DNA from: JANMEX01 sp043776635
GTDB lineage: Bacteria > Pseudomonadota > Alphaproteobacteria > Rhizobiales > Rhizobiaceae
Assembly: GCA_043776635.1 (NCBI GenBank)
Contig: JAYVRA010000086.1
Location: forward strand, 1-53,319
DNA: 53,319 nucleotides
Direction of reading: 5' to 3'
Position numbers and translations under genes: made by a program. Below are positions 44,057 to 53,008 of the stretch, in pieces. The notes under the pieces are model-generated. The model ran no database searches. It saw only the letters and a list, made by a program, of their open reading frames with translations, and was not told the DNA's origin. The stretch's first letter is position 1, and every line of letters begins with the position of its first letter.

Positions 44057-44809
44057 TCAAGCGATCCGCGCCAGAAATGCCAACACTGCCTGCTTAAACG
44101 AGCGGTCGCCGACAGCCAGCATATGGTCACGCCCTACAATCCAGAAACCACCCGCATCCGGCATCATGGCGGCCAGCTCAAACGGATCGCCGGAAATATC
44201 ATCAAGCGTGCCTGCCGCTACCAGCACCGGCATTGTCAATTTTCGCAAATCAGATGAATCAACCAAATCACGCGAGGTCTGGATACAAGCTGCCAGTGCC
44301 AAACGGTCACTTTTCGTCTGGTCTGCAAATTTGCGGAATGCCGCGCCGCGCGCGTGGGCAATCGTTGCCGGATCGTCCGCCAGCAGCGCATCAGCAATCG
44401 GATCCCAATCGCCAACACCATCCACCATGCCGCTGCCAAGCCCGCCCAATATCAGCGATTTGACGCGCTGCGGATGAGCAATCGCCAGAAACGCGGCAAT
44501 ACGCGCACCCATCGAATAGCCCATCACATTGGCCTCTTGGATGCCCAAATGGTCCAGCAGCGCAGCAGCATCTGATGCCATTGCGGCAGCGTGATAATCA
44601 GCGCTTTCATGGCTCTTGGTCGAATTCCCGTGCCCGCGATTATCGAGCGCGATGGTGCGAAAGCCTGCATCATTCAGCGTCGCCATCCAGCCTGGCCCGT
44701 CCCAGTTGGTGCGGGCGTTGGAGGCAAAGCCATGAATGAGCAATACCGGCTCGCCCGCGCCACGATCAAGGTAGGCGAGATCAAAGCCGTCATGGTGAAA
44801 ATGATTCAT
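44057..44809 (-). CDS. Alpha/beta-fold hydrolase
   Basis: A 250-residue hydrolase from the ATG at 44809; an ATG at 44827 adds six residues. The opening NHFHHDGFDLAYLDRGAGEP and VLLIHGFASNARTNW give the oxyanion-hole region. NVMGYSMGARIAAFLAIAHP carries the nucleophile serine in GYSMG. A candidate catalytic Asp is in ISGDPFELAAMM, and the His in IVGRDHMLAVGD. There is no signal peptide, so it is cytoplasmic. The substrate is unknown; esterase or lipase-like activity is plausible. It lies between DUF192 and recQ, both closely spaced. Confidence 0.9.
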   Translation of the reverse strand: MNHFHHDGFDLAYLDRGAGEPVLLIHGFASNARTNWDGPGWMATLNDAGFRTIALDNRGHGNSTKSHESADYHAAAMASDAAALLDHLGIQEANVMGYSMGARIAAFLAIAHPQRVKSLILGGLGSGMVDGVGDWDPIADALLADDPATIAHARGAAFRKFADQTKSDRLALAACIQTSRDLVDSSDLRKLTMPVLVAAGTLDDISGDPFELAAMMPDAGGFWIVGRDHMLAVGDRSFKQAVLAFLARIA

Positions 44810-44830
44810 GCGCGGGCCGCCATCCAACTC

Positions 44831-45331
44831 TTATTTCGCCACAGACAAAATCGCCGGGTGCAGCATCTTATCACCCTTGGCAAGATGCAGTCGCACTGCC
44901 TCGCCGGATGCCACTTCCAGAACATAAAGTGCGGGCACTTCGCTGGAAATAAGATCGTCCGACTTCGCCGCGCCGGGTTTGATTGTGGCGATGGTGCCAT
45001 CCTCAGTAATAAAAATAATATCCAAGGGCTGCGGCGTGTTGTGCATCCAGAAATTCAAAATATCTTTGTCTTCAAACACAAACAACATCCCATGATTTTC
45101 CGGCATCCTGTCACGATACATCAGACCCATGCCATGCTCGCCATTTGTTCTGGCAATCTCAATATCAAGCTTAATTTGCCCGCCGCTGGTTTCAATCATC
45201 AACGGTGTCGGGTCCACCGGCAAAAACATGGCAGTCTTAGGACCAATATCTGCCGAAACGCTGGCAATCACCAAAAACAAAATGGTCGCAACGACCGCGA
45301 CCACTTGGGAAATAAACTTTTTCACCGGCAA
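44831..45331 (-). CDS. DUF192 family exported protein
   Basis: A 166-residue protein with a signal peptide or anchor (about 5-27, ending VSA). The DUF192 domain includes IEIARTNGEHGMGLMYRDRM, MLFVFEDKDILNFWMHNT and PLDIIFITEDGTIATIKPGA. The family is common in bacteria and probably periplasmic here, with no established function. It follows the cold-shock gene after six bases, an arrangement common in Hyphomicrobiales. Confidence 0.9.
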   Translation of the reverse strand: MPVKKFISQVVAVVATILFLVIASVSADIGPKTAMFLPVDPTPLMIETSGGQIKLDIEIARTNGEHGMGLMYRDRMPENHGMLFVFEDKDILNFWMHNTPQPLDIIFITEDGTIATIKPGAAKSDDLISSEVPALYVLEVASGEAVRLHLAKGDKMLHPAILSVAK

Positions 45332-45337
45332 CCCCGC

Positions 45338-45931
45338 CTAATTTGAAACCGAAGTTGGCGCACCAATATCCGGGTGGATTTCAGATGCCATAAGCCCCTT
45401 ATCGCCGGGACCGAAACGAATGAGCACCACTTGGCCGGGGCGCAATTCAGTCAACCCGTAACGGCGCATGGTTTCCATGTGCACGAACACGTCTTCAGTG
45501 CCCTCGCCGCGCGTCACAAAACCAAAACCTTTTGTGCGGTTAAACCATTTCACCAAAGCCCGCTCCAGCCCGCTTGTCGGCGTAACCGACACATGGGTGC
45601 GCTGCGGTGGCAATTCGGAAGGGTGCACAGCAGTCGAATTATCCATCGACACAACATGGAATGCCTGCAAGCCGCGCTCGCCGGGCTTCGCCAACACCTC
45701 AACGCGGGCACCTTCAAGCGCCACTTGGAAGCCATCACGGCGCAACACTGTCACATGCAAAAGCACATCGGAATGACCCGGCGTATCGGATAAAATAAAA
45801 CCATAGCCCTTCGACACATCAAACCACTTGATGCTGCCGGAAACTTCAACCACACCGCCCGTGCCGCGCGGGTCTTCGACCGTGTTATGCTCACCGGCTA
45901 CACCGTTTCCGGATGACGTCTTGTCCCCCAT
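45338..45931 (-). CDS. Two-domain cold-shock protein
   Basis: From the ATG at 45931 (GGAAGG nine bases upstream) the product is 197 residues. It has two cold-shock domains. The first, about 32-95, has SGSIKWFDVSKGYGFILSD and DVLLHVTVLRRDG. The second, about 128-190, has LVKWFNRTKGFGFVTRGEG and EDVFVHMETMRRYG. The RNP1-like KGYGF and KGFGF and RNP2-like DVLLH and DVFVH motifs are intact, so both domains should bind single-stranded RNA or DNA. Single CspA proteins are about 70 residues; duplicated ones are usual in this order. A longer start at 45967 is less likely. Confidence 0.92.
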   Translation of the reverse strand: MGDKTSSGNGVAGEHNTVEDPRGTGGVVEVSGSIKWFDVSKGYGFILSDTPGHSDVLLHVTVLRRDGFQVALEGARVEVLAKPGERGLQAFHVVSMDNSTAVHPSELPPQRTHVSVTPTSGLERALVKWFNRTKGFGFVTRGEGTEDVFVHMETMRRYGLTELRPGQVVLIRFGPGDKGLMASEIHPDIGAPTSVSN

Positions 45932-46133
45932 CCCACGAAACCTTCCGTTACAAATACTGATTCTCATTTATAAGATAACATTGACGGGCCGGAAGTCCGC
46001 AAGAGTCAGAAAGGGCAATACGCAATTCTTTTTACACTTTCTTAAGAACTGCACTTTGCGGGAGCAATCACGAGGGCTAAGCTGTATCAAAATGAATCAA
46101 TTGTTAGCGGCTTTCGCCAGATAGGGAATCAAT

Positions 46134-46589
46134 ATGCGCTTTCTTCACACAATGGTCCGCATCTCAAACATTGAGGAATCGTTGGATTTCTATTGCAAAA
46201 AGCTCGGTCTCATCGAAATGCGCCGCCACGAAAGTGAAAAAGGCCGCTTTACGCTGATTTTCCTCGCCGCGCCTAAGAACAAGGCTCAAGCCGACGATGA
46301 GCACGCGCCGGAGCTGGAATTCACCTACAATTGGCCGGATGAAACCGGCAAAGGCGAAGTTTACACCGGCGGTCGCAGCTTCGGCCATTTGGCCTACAAG
46401 GTCGATAACATCCATGATTACTGCTTGCAGTTGATGAATAGCGGCGTTACCATCAACCGCCCGCCGCGCGATGGCTACATGGCATTTGTTAAATCACCAG
46501 ACGGAATTTCGATTGAAATCCTACAAGAAGGTGATGCACTGACGCCGCAAGAGCCATGGATTTCGATGCCGAATACCGGTTCTTGGTAA
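46134..46589 (+). CDS. gloA: Lactoylglutathione lyase (glyoxalase I)
   Basis: Converts the methylglyoxal-glutathione hemithioacetal to S-lactoylglutathione. The 151-residue protein has the metal ligands in MRFLHTMVRI (His5), LEFTYN (Glu), FGHLAYKV (His) and GISIEILQEG (Glu), with YCKKLGLIEMRRHE at the domain start. Length is normal. It is a stand-alone gene, about 200 bases downstream of the divergent cold-shock gene. Methylglyoxal detoxification is the expected role. Confidence 0.93.
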   Translation: MRFLHTMVRISNIEESLDFYCKKLGLIEMRRHESEKGRFTLIFLAAPKNKAQADDEHAPELEFTYNWPDETGKGEVYTGGRSFGHLAYKVDNIHDYCLQLMNSGVTINRPPRDGYMAFVKSPDGISIEILQEGDALTPQEPWISMPNTGSW

Positions 46590-46676
46590 GTCCGAGCGAG
46601 ATTATCGGCTTACTTTCTCACCATCGCCTCCTCATGCTACTTATGACAAAAGACTGGATTTATGACGGGGACTAGC

Positions 46677-48209
46677 ATGAAGGAAGTACTGATAGAGCTG
46701 GAACAACGCCGCGCCAACGCTAAACTCGGCGGCGGGCAAGCGCGCATTGATGCGCAGCATGCCAAAGGCAAGCTTACTGCACGGGAACGCATCGATGTAT
46801 TTCTCGATGAAGGCTCGTTTGAAGAATTCGATATGTTCGTCACCCATCGCTCGACGGATTTCGGCATGGAGAAAAGCAAAGTCCCGGGCGATGGCGTCGT
46901 CACCGGCTGGGGCACGGTGAACGGGCGCAAGATCTTTGTTTTTGCCAAAGACTTCACGGTGTTTGGCGGCTCACTGTCCGAAACCCACGCCAAGAAAATC
47001 ATCAAAGTGCAAGACATGGCGATGAAAAACCGAGCCCCGATCATCGGCATTTATGATGCCGGCGGCGCGCGTATCCAAGAAGGCGTGGTGGCGCTCGGCG
47101 GTTATGCGGAAATTTTCCAGCGTAATATCTTGGCCTCCGGCGTTATCCCGCAAATTTCCGTCATCATGGGCCCCTGCGCGGGCGGCGATGTCTATTCGCC
47201 TGCCATGACTGATTTCATCTTCATGGTGCGCGACACCAGCTATATGTTCGTCACGGGACCGGACGTCGTGAAAACCGTCACCAATGAATCCGTGACCGCC
47301 GAAGAGTTGGGCGGCGCGAGCATTCACACCACCAAATCTTCCATTGCTGATGGAGCGTATGAGAACGATGTCGAAGCGCTTATGCAAATGCGCCGCCTGG
47401 TGGATTTCCTGCCACAATCCAATACCGGCGAATTGCCAGTGCTGGAGTGCCTGCAATCTGTCGAAACCCATGATGACAGCCTCGACACGCTCATTCCGGA
47501 CAATCCAAACAAGCCGTATGACATCAAAGAACTCATCTACAAAACCGTTGACGAAGGCGATTTTTTTGAAATCCAGCAGAGCTTTGCCAAAAATATCGTC
47601 TGCGGTTTCGGCCGCATCGAGGGTCGCACAGTCGGCGTGGTTGCCAATCAGCCGATGGTGCTGGCGGGCGTACTTGACAGCGACGCCTCACGCAAAGCCG
47701 CCCGCTTCGTGCGCTTCTGCGATTGTTTCAGCGTCCCTATTGTGACCTTTGTGGATGTGCCCGGCTTCCTGCCCGGCACCGCGCAAGAATATGGCGGGCT
47801 GATTAAGCATGGCGCGAAACTGTTGTTCGCTTACGGCGAGGCAACCGTGCCGAAAGTCACAGTCATCACCCGCAAAGCCTTCGGCGGGGCCTATGATGTG
47901 ATGGCCTCCAAGCACTTGCGCGGCGACATTAACTACGCCTGGCCCTCCGCCCAAATCGCCGTCATGGGCGCCAAAGGCGCGGTGGAAATCATCTTCCGTA
48001 AAGACATCAACGATCCGGAAAAAATCGCCGAACACACCAAAAAATATGAGCAACGGTTTTTATCGCCCTTCGCCGCCGCCGAGCGCGGCTACATCGACGA
48101 CGTCATCATGCCCCATTCAACAAGAAAGCGCGTAGCACGGGCATTAAGGCTGTTGCGAAACAAGAAGTTGGAAAACCCGTGGAAAAAGCACGATAATATC
48201 CCACTGTGA
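46677..48209 (+). CDS. pccB: Propionyl-CoA carboxylase beta chain
   Basis: The carboxyltransferase subunit that moves CO2 from biotin to propionyl-CoA, forming methylmalonyl-CoA. The ATG at 46677, with GGGG upstream, gives 510 residues beginning MKEVLIELEQRR, as in PccB; an ATG at 46662 adds five. GKLTARERIDVFLDEGSFEE, IYDAGGARIQEGVVALGGYA, MGPCAGGDVYSPAMTDF and FGGAYDVMASKHLRGD are diagnostic. pccA, the biotin carboxylase subunit usually nearby, is absent from the window. A toxin-antitoxin pair lies immediately downstream on the other strand. Confidence 0.95.
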   Translation: MKEVLIELEQRRANAKLGGGQARIDAQHAKGKLTARERIDVFLDEGSFEEFDMFVTHRSTDFGMEKSKVPGDGVVTGWGTVNGRKIFVFAKDFTVFGGSLSETHAKKIIKVQDMAMKNRAPIIGIYDAGGARIQEGVVALGGYAEIFQRNILASGVIPQISVIMGPCAGGDVYSPAMTDFIFMVRDTSYMFVTGPDVVKTVTNESVTAEELGGASIHTTKSSIADGAYENDVEALMQMRRLVDFLPQSNTGELPVLECLQSVETHDDSLDTLIPDNPNKPYDIKELIYKTVDEGDFFEIQQSFAKNIVCGFGRIEGRTVGVVANQPMVLAGVLDSDASRKAARFVRFCDCFSVPIVTFVDVPGFLPGTAQEYGGLIKHGAKLLFAYGEATVPKVTVITRKAFGGAYDVMASKHLRGDINYAWPSAQIAVMGAKGAVEIIFRKDINDPEKIAEHTKKYEQRFLSPFAAAERGYIDDVIMPHSTRKRVARALRLLRNKKLENPWKKHDNIPL

Positions 48210-48220
48210 GGGGCTACTGC

Positions 48221-48475
48221 TTAACTCACCGCCTTATGCAATATCGAGTTGATAAAGGTCTGATAAGGCATGCCCTCTTCTGCTGCTTTGGCCTTTAGCC
48301 GTGACAAATCTCGTTCAGGGATTAGGATTGAAATACGTTTGCGCGCACCGCTCAATGTTTCCGTCGCCGCATTTTTCCAGAATGCCGCGCGGGTTGGCAA
48401 ATCACCAACAGAGACCCACTCACCACGCTCGGTGGATGCAATCATATCTTTTTCAAATTCGACTTCGCTGCTCAT
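48221..48475 (-). CDS. CopG-family (ribbon-helix-helix) antitoxin
   Basis: From the ATG at 48475, overlapping the toxin stop (ATGA), the product is 84 residues. EKDMIASTERGEWVSVGDLP precedes a ribbon-helix-helix region ARKRISILIPERDLSRLKAK and AAEEGMPYQTFINSILHKAV, as in CopG-type antitoxins. A longer frame upstream lies within the toxin gene. It would neutralise the adjacent toxin and autorepress the pair. The gene is intact. Confidence 0.85.
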   Translation of the reverse strand: MSSEVEFEKDMIASTERGEWVSVGDLPTRAAFWKNAATETLSGARKRISILIPERDLSRLKAKAAEEGMPYQTFINSILHKAVS

Positions 48476-48747
48476 TGTCGGCCTCCAAAATATTCTGCTG
48501 TAGCTTTGCGGCTTGGAAAAAGCGTTTTCAAAAACATGCCGGTTTCGCTGGCGACAAAAGGCACAATCCAAACATAGTCATCAATTTGGACAACCAATTG
48601 TCTTTGATGGCCAAATTTTTCCTTATTGGGGTGCTCACGTTCGTCCAGAAATCCACCTTCACTCAACGCGACAAGCACGCGTTCAAATCCAAGGCCATAA
48701 CGCCGCTTAAGCTCTTCGTTCTTTTCGCTTGACCACTGAACTTCCAT
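48472..48747 (-). CDS. BrnT/RelE-like toxin
   Basis: A 91-residue protein beginning MEVQWSSEKNEELKRRYGLG, followed by FERVLVALSEGGFLDEREHP, NKEKFGHQRQLVVQIDDYVW and ending with FLKTLFPSRKATAEYFGG. The layout resembles BrnT-type ribonuclease toxins. It lies directly upstream of the CopG-like antitoxin in a toxin-first order, as in brnTA. Activity is not shown here; it is inferred from gene order and family look. Confidence 0.8.
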   Translation of the reverse strand: MEVQWSSEKNEELKRRYGLGFERVLVALSEGGFLDEREHPNKEKFGHQRQLVVQIDDYVWIVPFVASETGMFLKTLFPSRKATAEYFGGRQ

Positions 48748-48780
48748 ACATTTCGCATATATATAAATTTAACATCTATT

Positions 48781-49314
48781 TCAAGTGTTCGCCATCCCCC
48801 GCACCGCCTCCGCTGTCCGCCAATTGCGAAACGTCACCGCCACTTTCAGCGTTCGCTCGATGAACGGGAATAGTTTTGATGTGCCCATGCCTACCGGCGT
48901 GTGGAAATAAAAGCACCGCCCGATGATCTGCCATTCTTCACCGGCGTGCGGTTTGGTTTTGAGTAATTTCACTGCCTCCGTGCTTGGCTCATCAGCCATA
49001 AATCCAAGGTGCAGTTTTGTCGGGTCATCCAGTGTGTGAGCAAAGGGATTGGCTGCAATCGCCGCCAATAGCGCCTCGCTGGAGATCACAAGAATGGGAA
49101 CAGCAAAGCCAAACTGCGCGATAAAAGCCGCCTCGATGCCTCGCCGCAATGTGCTTTCGTCACCCACCGCGCTAAACACCGCATTGCCGCTTTGGATATA
49201 GGTCTGCACATTGTCAAAGCCCAGCCCGGTCAGCATGGCCCGCAAATCCGCCATCGGCACTTTGTTCGCGCCGCTGACGTTAATGCCGCGCAGCAGCGCG
49301 ATATAGTTTGCCAT
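48781..49314 (-). CDS. DUF1697 family protein
   Basis: A 177-residue protein with the characteristic opening YIALLRGINVSGANKVPMAD and LRAMLTGLGFDNVQTYIQSG, then NAVFSAVGDESTL. The C-terminus has GRCFYFHTPVGMGTSKLFPF and RTLKVAVTFRNWRTAEAV. DUF1697 has a ferredoxin-like fold and no known function. It starts 10 bases downstream of the M50 protease stop and may be in the same transcript. Confidence 0.9.
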   Translation of the reverse strand: MANYIALLRGINVSGANKVPMADLRAMLTGLGFDNVQTYIQSGNAVFSAVGDESTLRRGIEAAFIAQFGFAVPILVISSEALLAAIAANPFAHTLDDPTKLHLGFMADEPSTEAVKLLKTKPHAGEEWQIIGRCFYFHTPVGMGTSKLFPFIERTLKVAVTFRNWRTAEAVRGMANT

Positions 49315-49323
49315 GCACAGACC

Positions 49324-50034
49324 CTATCGAAGTGGCAGTAATTCATGCGCCTCAAACGTCATGAGCGCAAGGAAAGCCGTGAGGCCAAGATACATCAGCA
49401 TATATTCATAGCGCGTCGCATCCGGAATATCGCGATAGCCTTCCGGTTCCGCCGCGCTGAACCCCATGCGATAGGCGGCAATGAGATTGGGCAATGCCAA
49501 GACGCCGATTAGAACAATCATCGGGCTGGGCCGGTATAAAAACAGCCCGATCAGCAACGGCACACCAAGAAACCAAATGCGCGGCGAGAGCACCTGCGTA
49601 ATGCGCCCGCCATCCAGAGGAGACAGCGGTATCATATTGAAAAGATTGAGTATAAAGCCCGTGTATGCCAGCGCCATCCAGAAATCGCTGCCACTCATGC
49701 TGCCTTCCCAAAAGCAGGCAAATGCCGCCAGCGTGCCGATAAATGGCCCTGCAAAAGCAACATAGGCCTCTGTTTCTGCATCATGCGGATGCTCACGCAA
49801 ATTTATATAAGCGCCCACAAAGGGAATGAACGCAGGCAGCCCGACATCAAGCCCGCGTTGCCGCGCCGCCGCATAATGGCCCATTTCGTGTATCAGCAGC
49901 AGCCCGACAAACCCGATCGCGAACCGCACCCCATAAAGCTGCGCATAGACCCAGATTGTGAACAGCATGGTGGCGATTGAGACCAGAACCTTGCTGAATT
50001 TCGCGCCGGTAAAAAGTAATATGAGCAGCTTCAT
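49324..50034 (-). CDS. M50-family site-2-type membrane metalloprotease
   Basis: A 236-residue protein with about six helices. The zinc-binding HExxH is in LLLIHEMGHYAAARQRG (His49, Glu50, His53). The third ligand is in NMIPLSPLDGGR. VGLPAFIPFVGAYINLREHP is a membrane re-entrant type segment. It has no PDZ domain, unlike RseP, so it belongs to the smaller SpoIVFB/S2P-like group. The target is unknown. Its ATG overlaps the DUF2167 stop (ATGA), implying coupled synthesis with that membrane protein. Confidence 0.9.
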   Translation of the reverse strand: MKLLILLFTGAKFSKVLVSIATMLFTIWVYAQLYGVRFAIGFVGLLLIHEMGHYAAARQRGLDVGLPAFIPFVGAYINLREHPHDAETEAYVAFAGPFIGTLAAFACFWEGSMSGSDFWMALAYTGFILNLFNMIPLSPLDGGRITQVLSPRIWFLGVPLLIGLFLYRPSPMIVLIGVLALPNLIAAYRMGFSAAEPEGYRDIPDATRYEYMLMYLGLTAFLALMTFEAHELLPLR

Positions 50035-50939
50035 GCCTGTGTGCCGTCACCCTCATCTTTTTTCTTGCGGCCAAATAATCTCGAAATGCCGCCGCCAGCA
50101 ATGGCCAACCCGATCAAAATCAGCTTGAAGAACTTGGCAAAAAACAGCCCGCCCAGCGCCAGAATTCCCAGCTTCTTAGCGGCCACACCCGCCACCAGTG
50201 CAGCCAAGCCATATTCAGCCGCATGGTCGGTACCCGCCACAAAATCCGCGTATTTCTTGCCGGCTTTATAGTCCACCGCGCTGATGACCTTCAATGCCGC
50301 CAATTTATCAGACTCAACCGTCTGCTCGTCAGTCAAAAGATCGAGCTCAAAATAGCCATCGCGGCCAAGCGCATAAGTGTTGAAATTCACCACCGCAGGC
50401 TCATCCGCCGCCGCGCCGCGCCGTGTCATTTTCATGGACCAAACAAGCTGATGCGCCGCCGCTTCATATTTGGGCGGCTGTATCCAGCCAACCACATCCA
50501 GCGCGGTTATCCCCTGCTCAATGCGGCGCTTGTTGCCTTCTTCGGTGCCGTCCTTCAACGATTGCAGCAAATCATCCGCATTCCAGTTTTTCGCGTCATC
50601 GTCCTTCACATAGCCTTCGGCTGTATGATCTATAGTCATCGCCCAATTGGCATCATTTGAAGTTGGCAAAACCAGCCCGTAAAAACCGGTCCCCACCTCA
50701 TTGCCCCATGTAGCCATAAGAGCGGTGGCCTCTTTAACGGGAACATAAGTCATGTCCGCAGGCACATGCAGCGTCGCCTGCTCGCCCAAATTCACATCGG
50801 CCGGACCGTTAACAGCCACTTTCCACGCCGCATCCCACGCCGCCGTTTTCTCTTCATCCGTCACAGCGAAAGCGACGTTGAACGTTGCAAACACCATCAA
50901 AATCAAACAGGCCAAAATACCGCGCCGCGAAATATTCAC
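50031..50939 (-). CDS. DUF2167 membrane-anchored protein
   Basis: I use a GTG at 50939, with GGGAG six bases upstream. The 302-residue product begins with a signal (SRRGILACLILMVFATFNVA). The longer ATG frame to 50996 lacks a ribosome site. The DUF2167 body has VNLGEQATLHVPADMTYVPV, GLVLPTSNDANWAMTIDHTA, EGYVKDDDAKNWNADDLLQS and TALDVVGWIQPPKYEAAAHQ. Two closely spaced hydrophobic helices (about 242-285) precede a basic tail with FGRKKKDEGDG. The periplasmic domain has no known function. It is translationally coupled to the M50 protease. Confidence 0.88.
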   Translation of the reverse strand: MNISRRGILACLILMVFATFNVAFAVTDEEKTAAWDAAWKVAVNGPADVNLGEQATLHVPADMTYVPVKEATALMATWGNEVGTGFYGLVLPTSNDANWAMTIDHTAEGYVKDDDAKNWNADDLLQSLKDGTEEGNKRRIEQGITALDVVGWIQPPKYEAAAHQLVWSMKMTRRGAAADEPAVVNFNTYALGRDGYFELDLLTDEQTVESDKLAALKVISAVDYKAGKKYADFVAGTDHAAEYGLAALVAGVAAKKLGILALGGLFFAKFFKLILIGLAIAGGGISRLFGRKKKDEGDGTQA

Positions 50940-51040
50940 ATGAGTCTCCCAATCACAAACTGCATTCAGCCTGTCATGTTCATTCCGCGTTTTCAAGTTG
51001 TAGATGTATATTAGTTGCTAATATTTGCACCACAAGTGCA

Positions 51041-52834
51041 TCACAAAAACAGCTCCACCCTTTCAAATGTCCGCACATCCACCAAGCCAATATCCGAAAT
51101 CCGCAGCTCCGGAATAACCACCAGCGCCAGCAGCGAGTGCTGCATGTAGGCGTTGTTCAAATCGCAGCCGACAGTGCGCATGGCCTCCGCTAGCTTGGCA
51201 GCTTTTGCAGCTACGACTTCGGCGCGTTCGGCGGACATCAGCCCCGCGATTGGCATTTCAACCAGCGCCAGTTCCTTGCCTTGCGATATCAAAACCACCC
51301 CGCCGCCTATCTCGCGCAGGCGGTTTGCGGCCAGCGCCATGTCGGCTTTGTTGGTACCGACCACGATCATGTGATGGCTGTCATGTGCGACTGTGGAGGC
51401 CATCGCGCAGGGCAATTTGTAGCCAAAGCCGGAGACGAACGCGTTCGTCACGTTGCCCGTCGCGCGGTGGCGCTCGACCAGCGCTATCTGGCAAATGTCG
51501 TTAGGCCCGTCCATCGCCACCAGCCTGTCGGAAACGCCAAGCGTCGCCGTCAGCGCTTTGGTAGGTGCTTGGTTTTCGACCACGCCTATGACACGCACGG
51601 TAACAGAGTTCGCGCCGCTTGGAGCTTGAATATCAAAATCATTAGCGTTCAAATCCCGCTTCATATTGACGGTATTTTTGGCACTAGCCGGATAGTCATA
51701 AGGCTTGATGTCAGCGATCAATTTTCCGTCGCCGGCAAGGCAAACGCCGCGAGCATAAACCTCATCAATTGTCATTTGCGCTATATCCGAAACAATCAGA
51801 AAATCCGCCCGCCGCCCCGGGGCGATGGATCCAAGCTCGCGCTCCAGTTTGAAATGCTGAGCGGTGTTCAGCGTCGCCATTTGAATGGCGGTAATAGGCT
51901 TCAAGCCTTGCGCAATGGCATGACGCACCGCGCGGTCCATGTGTCCCTCTTCCACCAGCGTGCCGGAATGGCAATCGTCGGTGCAGAGCATGAAGTTGCG
52001 AGGGTCCAGCCCGCTCTCAGTCACGGCCTTTATCTGTGTCGCCACATCATACCAAGCACTGCCAAGCCGCAGCATGGCCTTCATGCCTTGGCGCACACGG
52101 GCGATTGCGTCTTCAACCTTGGTGCCCTCGTGGTCGTCCTCCGGCCCGCCCGCTGCGTAGGCATGAAACGCATTGCCCAAATCCGGCGAAGCATAATGCC
52201 CGCCAACGGTCTTGCCCGCATTCACAGTTGCCGCAATCGCCGCCACCATAATCGGGTCATTGGCGATAACGCCGGGAAAATTCATCACCTCGCCAAGGCC
52301 GATAATATTGGGCCATTGAATGGCCTCCGCAAAATCCGCCGCCGCAAACGCAGCGCCCGCATGTTCCAATCCCGGGAAAGACGGCACGCAGGATGGCAGT
52401 TGCACATAAACATTCGTCGGCATCGCCGCCGCCTCATCATGCATCAGCCGCACACCGGCAAGTCCCAGCACATTGGCAATTTCATGCGGATCAATAAACA
52501 TGCTCGTCGTGCCATGAGGGATAACCGCACGGCAAAACTCCGTCACCGTCACCATCCCGCTTTCCACATGCATATGCGCATCGCAAAGCCCCGGTACGAG
52601 ATAGCGCCCTTGTGCGTCAACCACGATAGTATCCGGCCCGATGCAATGGCTGGCATCCGGTCCGCAATAAGCAAAGCGCCCTTCAACAATAGCCAAATCC
52701 GTGCCGGCAATAATCTCACCCGAATGCACATTCACCCATCGACCTTGCCGGACCACAAGATCAGCAGCCCGCCTCCCCGCCGCCACATCAACAAGAGCGG
52801 GGGCGGATTGTGACCAAGGTTTTATGGGTGACAT
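51041..52834 (-). CDS. ade: Adenine deaminase
   Basis: Hydrolyses adenine to hypoxanthine and ammonia in purine salvage. The 597-residue amidohydrolase-superfamily protein has the metal-binding CDAHMHVESGMVTVTEF near residues 84-100, PHGTTSMFIDPHEIANVLG and GLGEVMNFPGVIANDP. It also has MLCTDDCHSGTLVEEGHMDR, and the C-terminal domain HDSHHMIVVGTNKADMALA. The length is typical for Ade. A 510-residue plus-strand frame across it is a shadow. The gene is separate from the DUF2167 group, with about 100 bases between. Confidence 0.95.
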   Translation of the reverse strand: MSPIKPWSQSAPALVDVAAGRRAADLVVRQGRWVNVHSGEIIAGTDLAIVEGRFAYCGPDASHCIGPDTIVVDAQGRYLVPGLCDAHMHVESGMVTVTEFCRAVIPHGTTSMFIDPHEIANVLGLAGVRLMHDEAAAMPTNVYVQLPSCVPSFPGLEHAGAAFAAADFAEAIQWPNIIGLGEVMNFPGVIANDPIMVAAIAATVNAGKTVGGHYASPDLGNAFHAYAAGGPEDDHEGTKVEDAIARVRQGMKAMLRLGSAWYDVATQIKAVTESGLDPRNFMLCTDDCHSGTLVEEGHMDRAVRHAIAQGLKPITAIQMATLNTAQHFKLERELGSIAPGRRADFLIVSDIAQMTIDEVYARGVCLAGDGKLIADIKPYDYPASAKNTVNMKRDLNANDFDIQAPSGANSVTVRVIGVVENQAPTKALTATLGVSDRLVAMDGPNDICQIALVERHRATGNVTNAFVSGFGYKLPCAMASTVAHDSHHMIVVGTNKADMALAANRLREIGGGVVLISQGKELALVEMPIAGLMSAERAEVVAAKAAKLAEAMRTVGCDLNNAYMQHSLLALVVIPELRISDIGLVDVRTFERVELFL

Positions 52835-53008
52835 GAATGGATTCCTTGTGATGAGGAATATGTTTCATGTGTGGTGGCATTTGGGAAGTGTGGAAATCGG
52901 AAAGCTGAATGGTTTATGACTGCGTTTTTGGCATTGAGCCTGTGGATAACGGTGATTAATACGTATCCTTCGAAACTACTTTTTTGATGATGAACGTGGA
53001 TAATCAAT
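52835..53008. other. AT-rich gap upstream of ade with two DnaA-box-like 9-mers
   Basis: No convincing gene lies here. It holds the ade promoter region on the minus strand. TGTGGATAA at 52941-52949 is an exact DnaA-box 9-mer, and CGTGGATAA at 52995-53003 matches at 8 of 9 in the same orientation, 54 bases apart. One exact match is expected by chance in a window this size, so the pair is only suggestive. Confidence 0.35.

Noticed and set aside
51281..52813. A 510-residue plus-strand open frame over ade
   Set aside because: It is antisense to a well-supported adenine deaminase and is rich in His and Arg, typical of a shadow frame.
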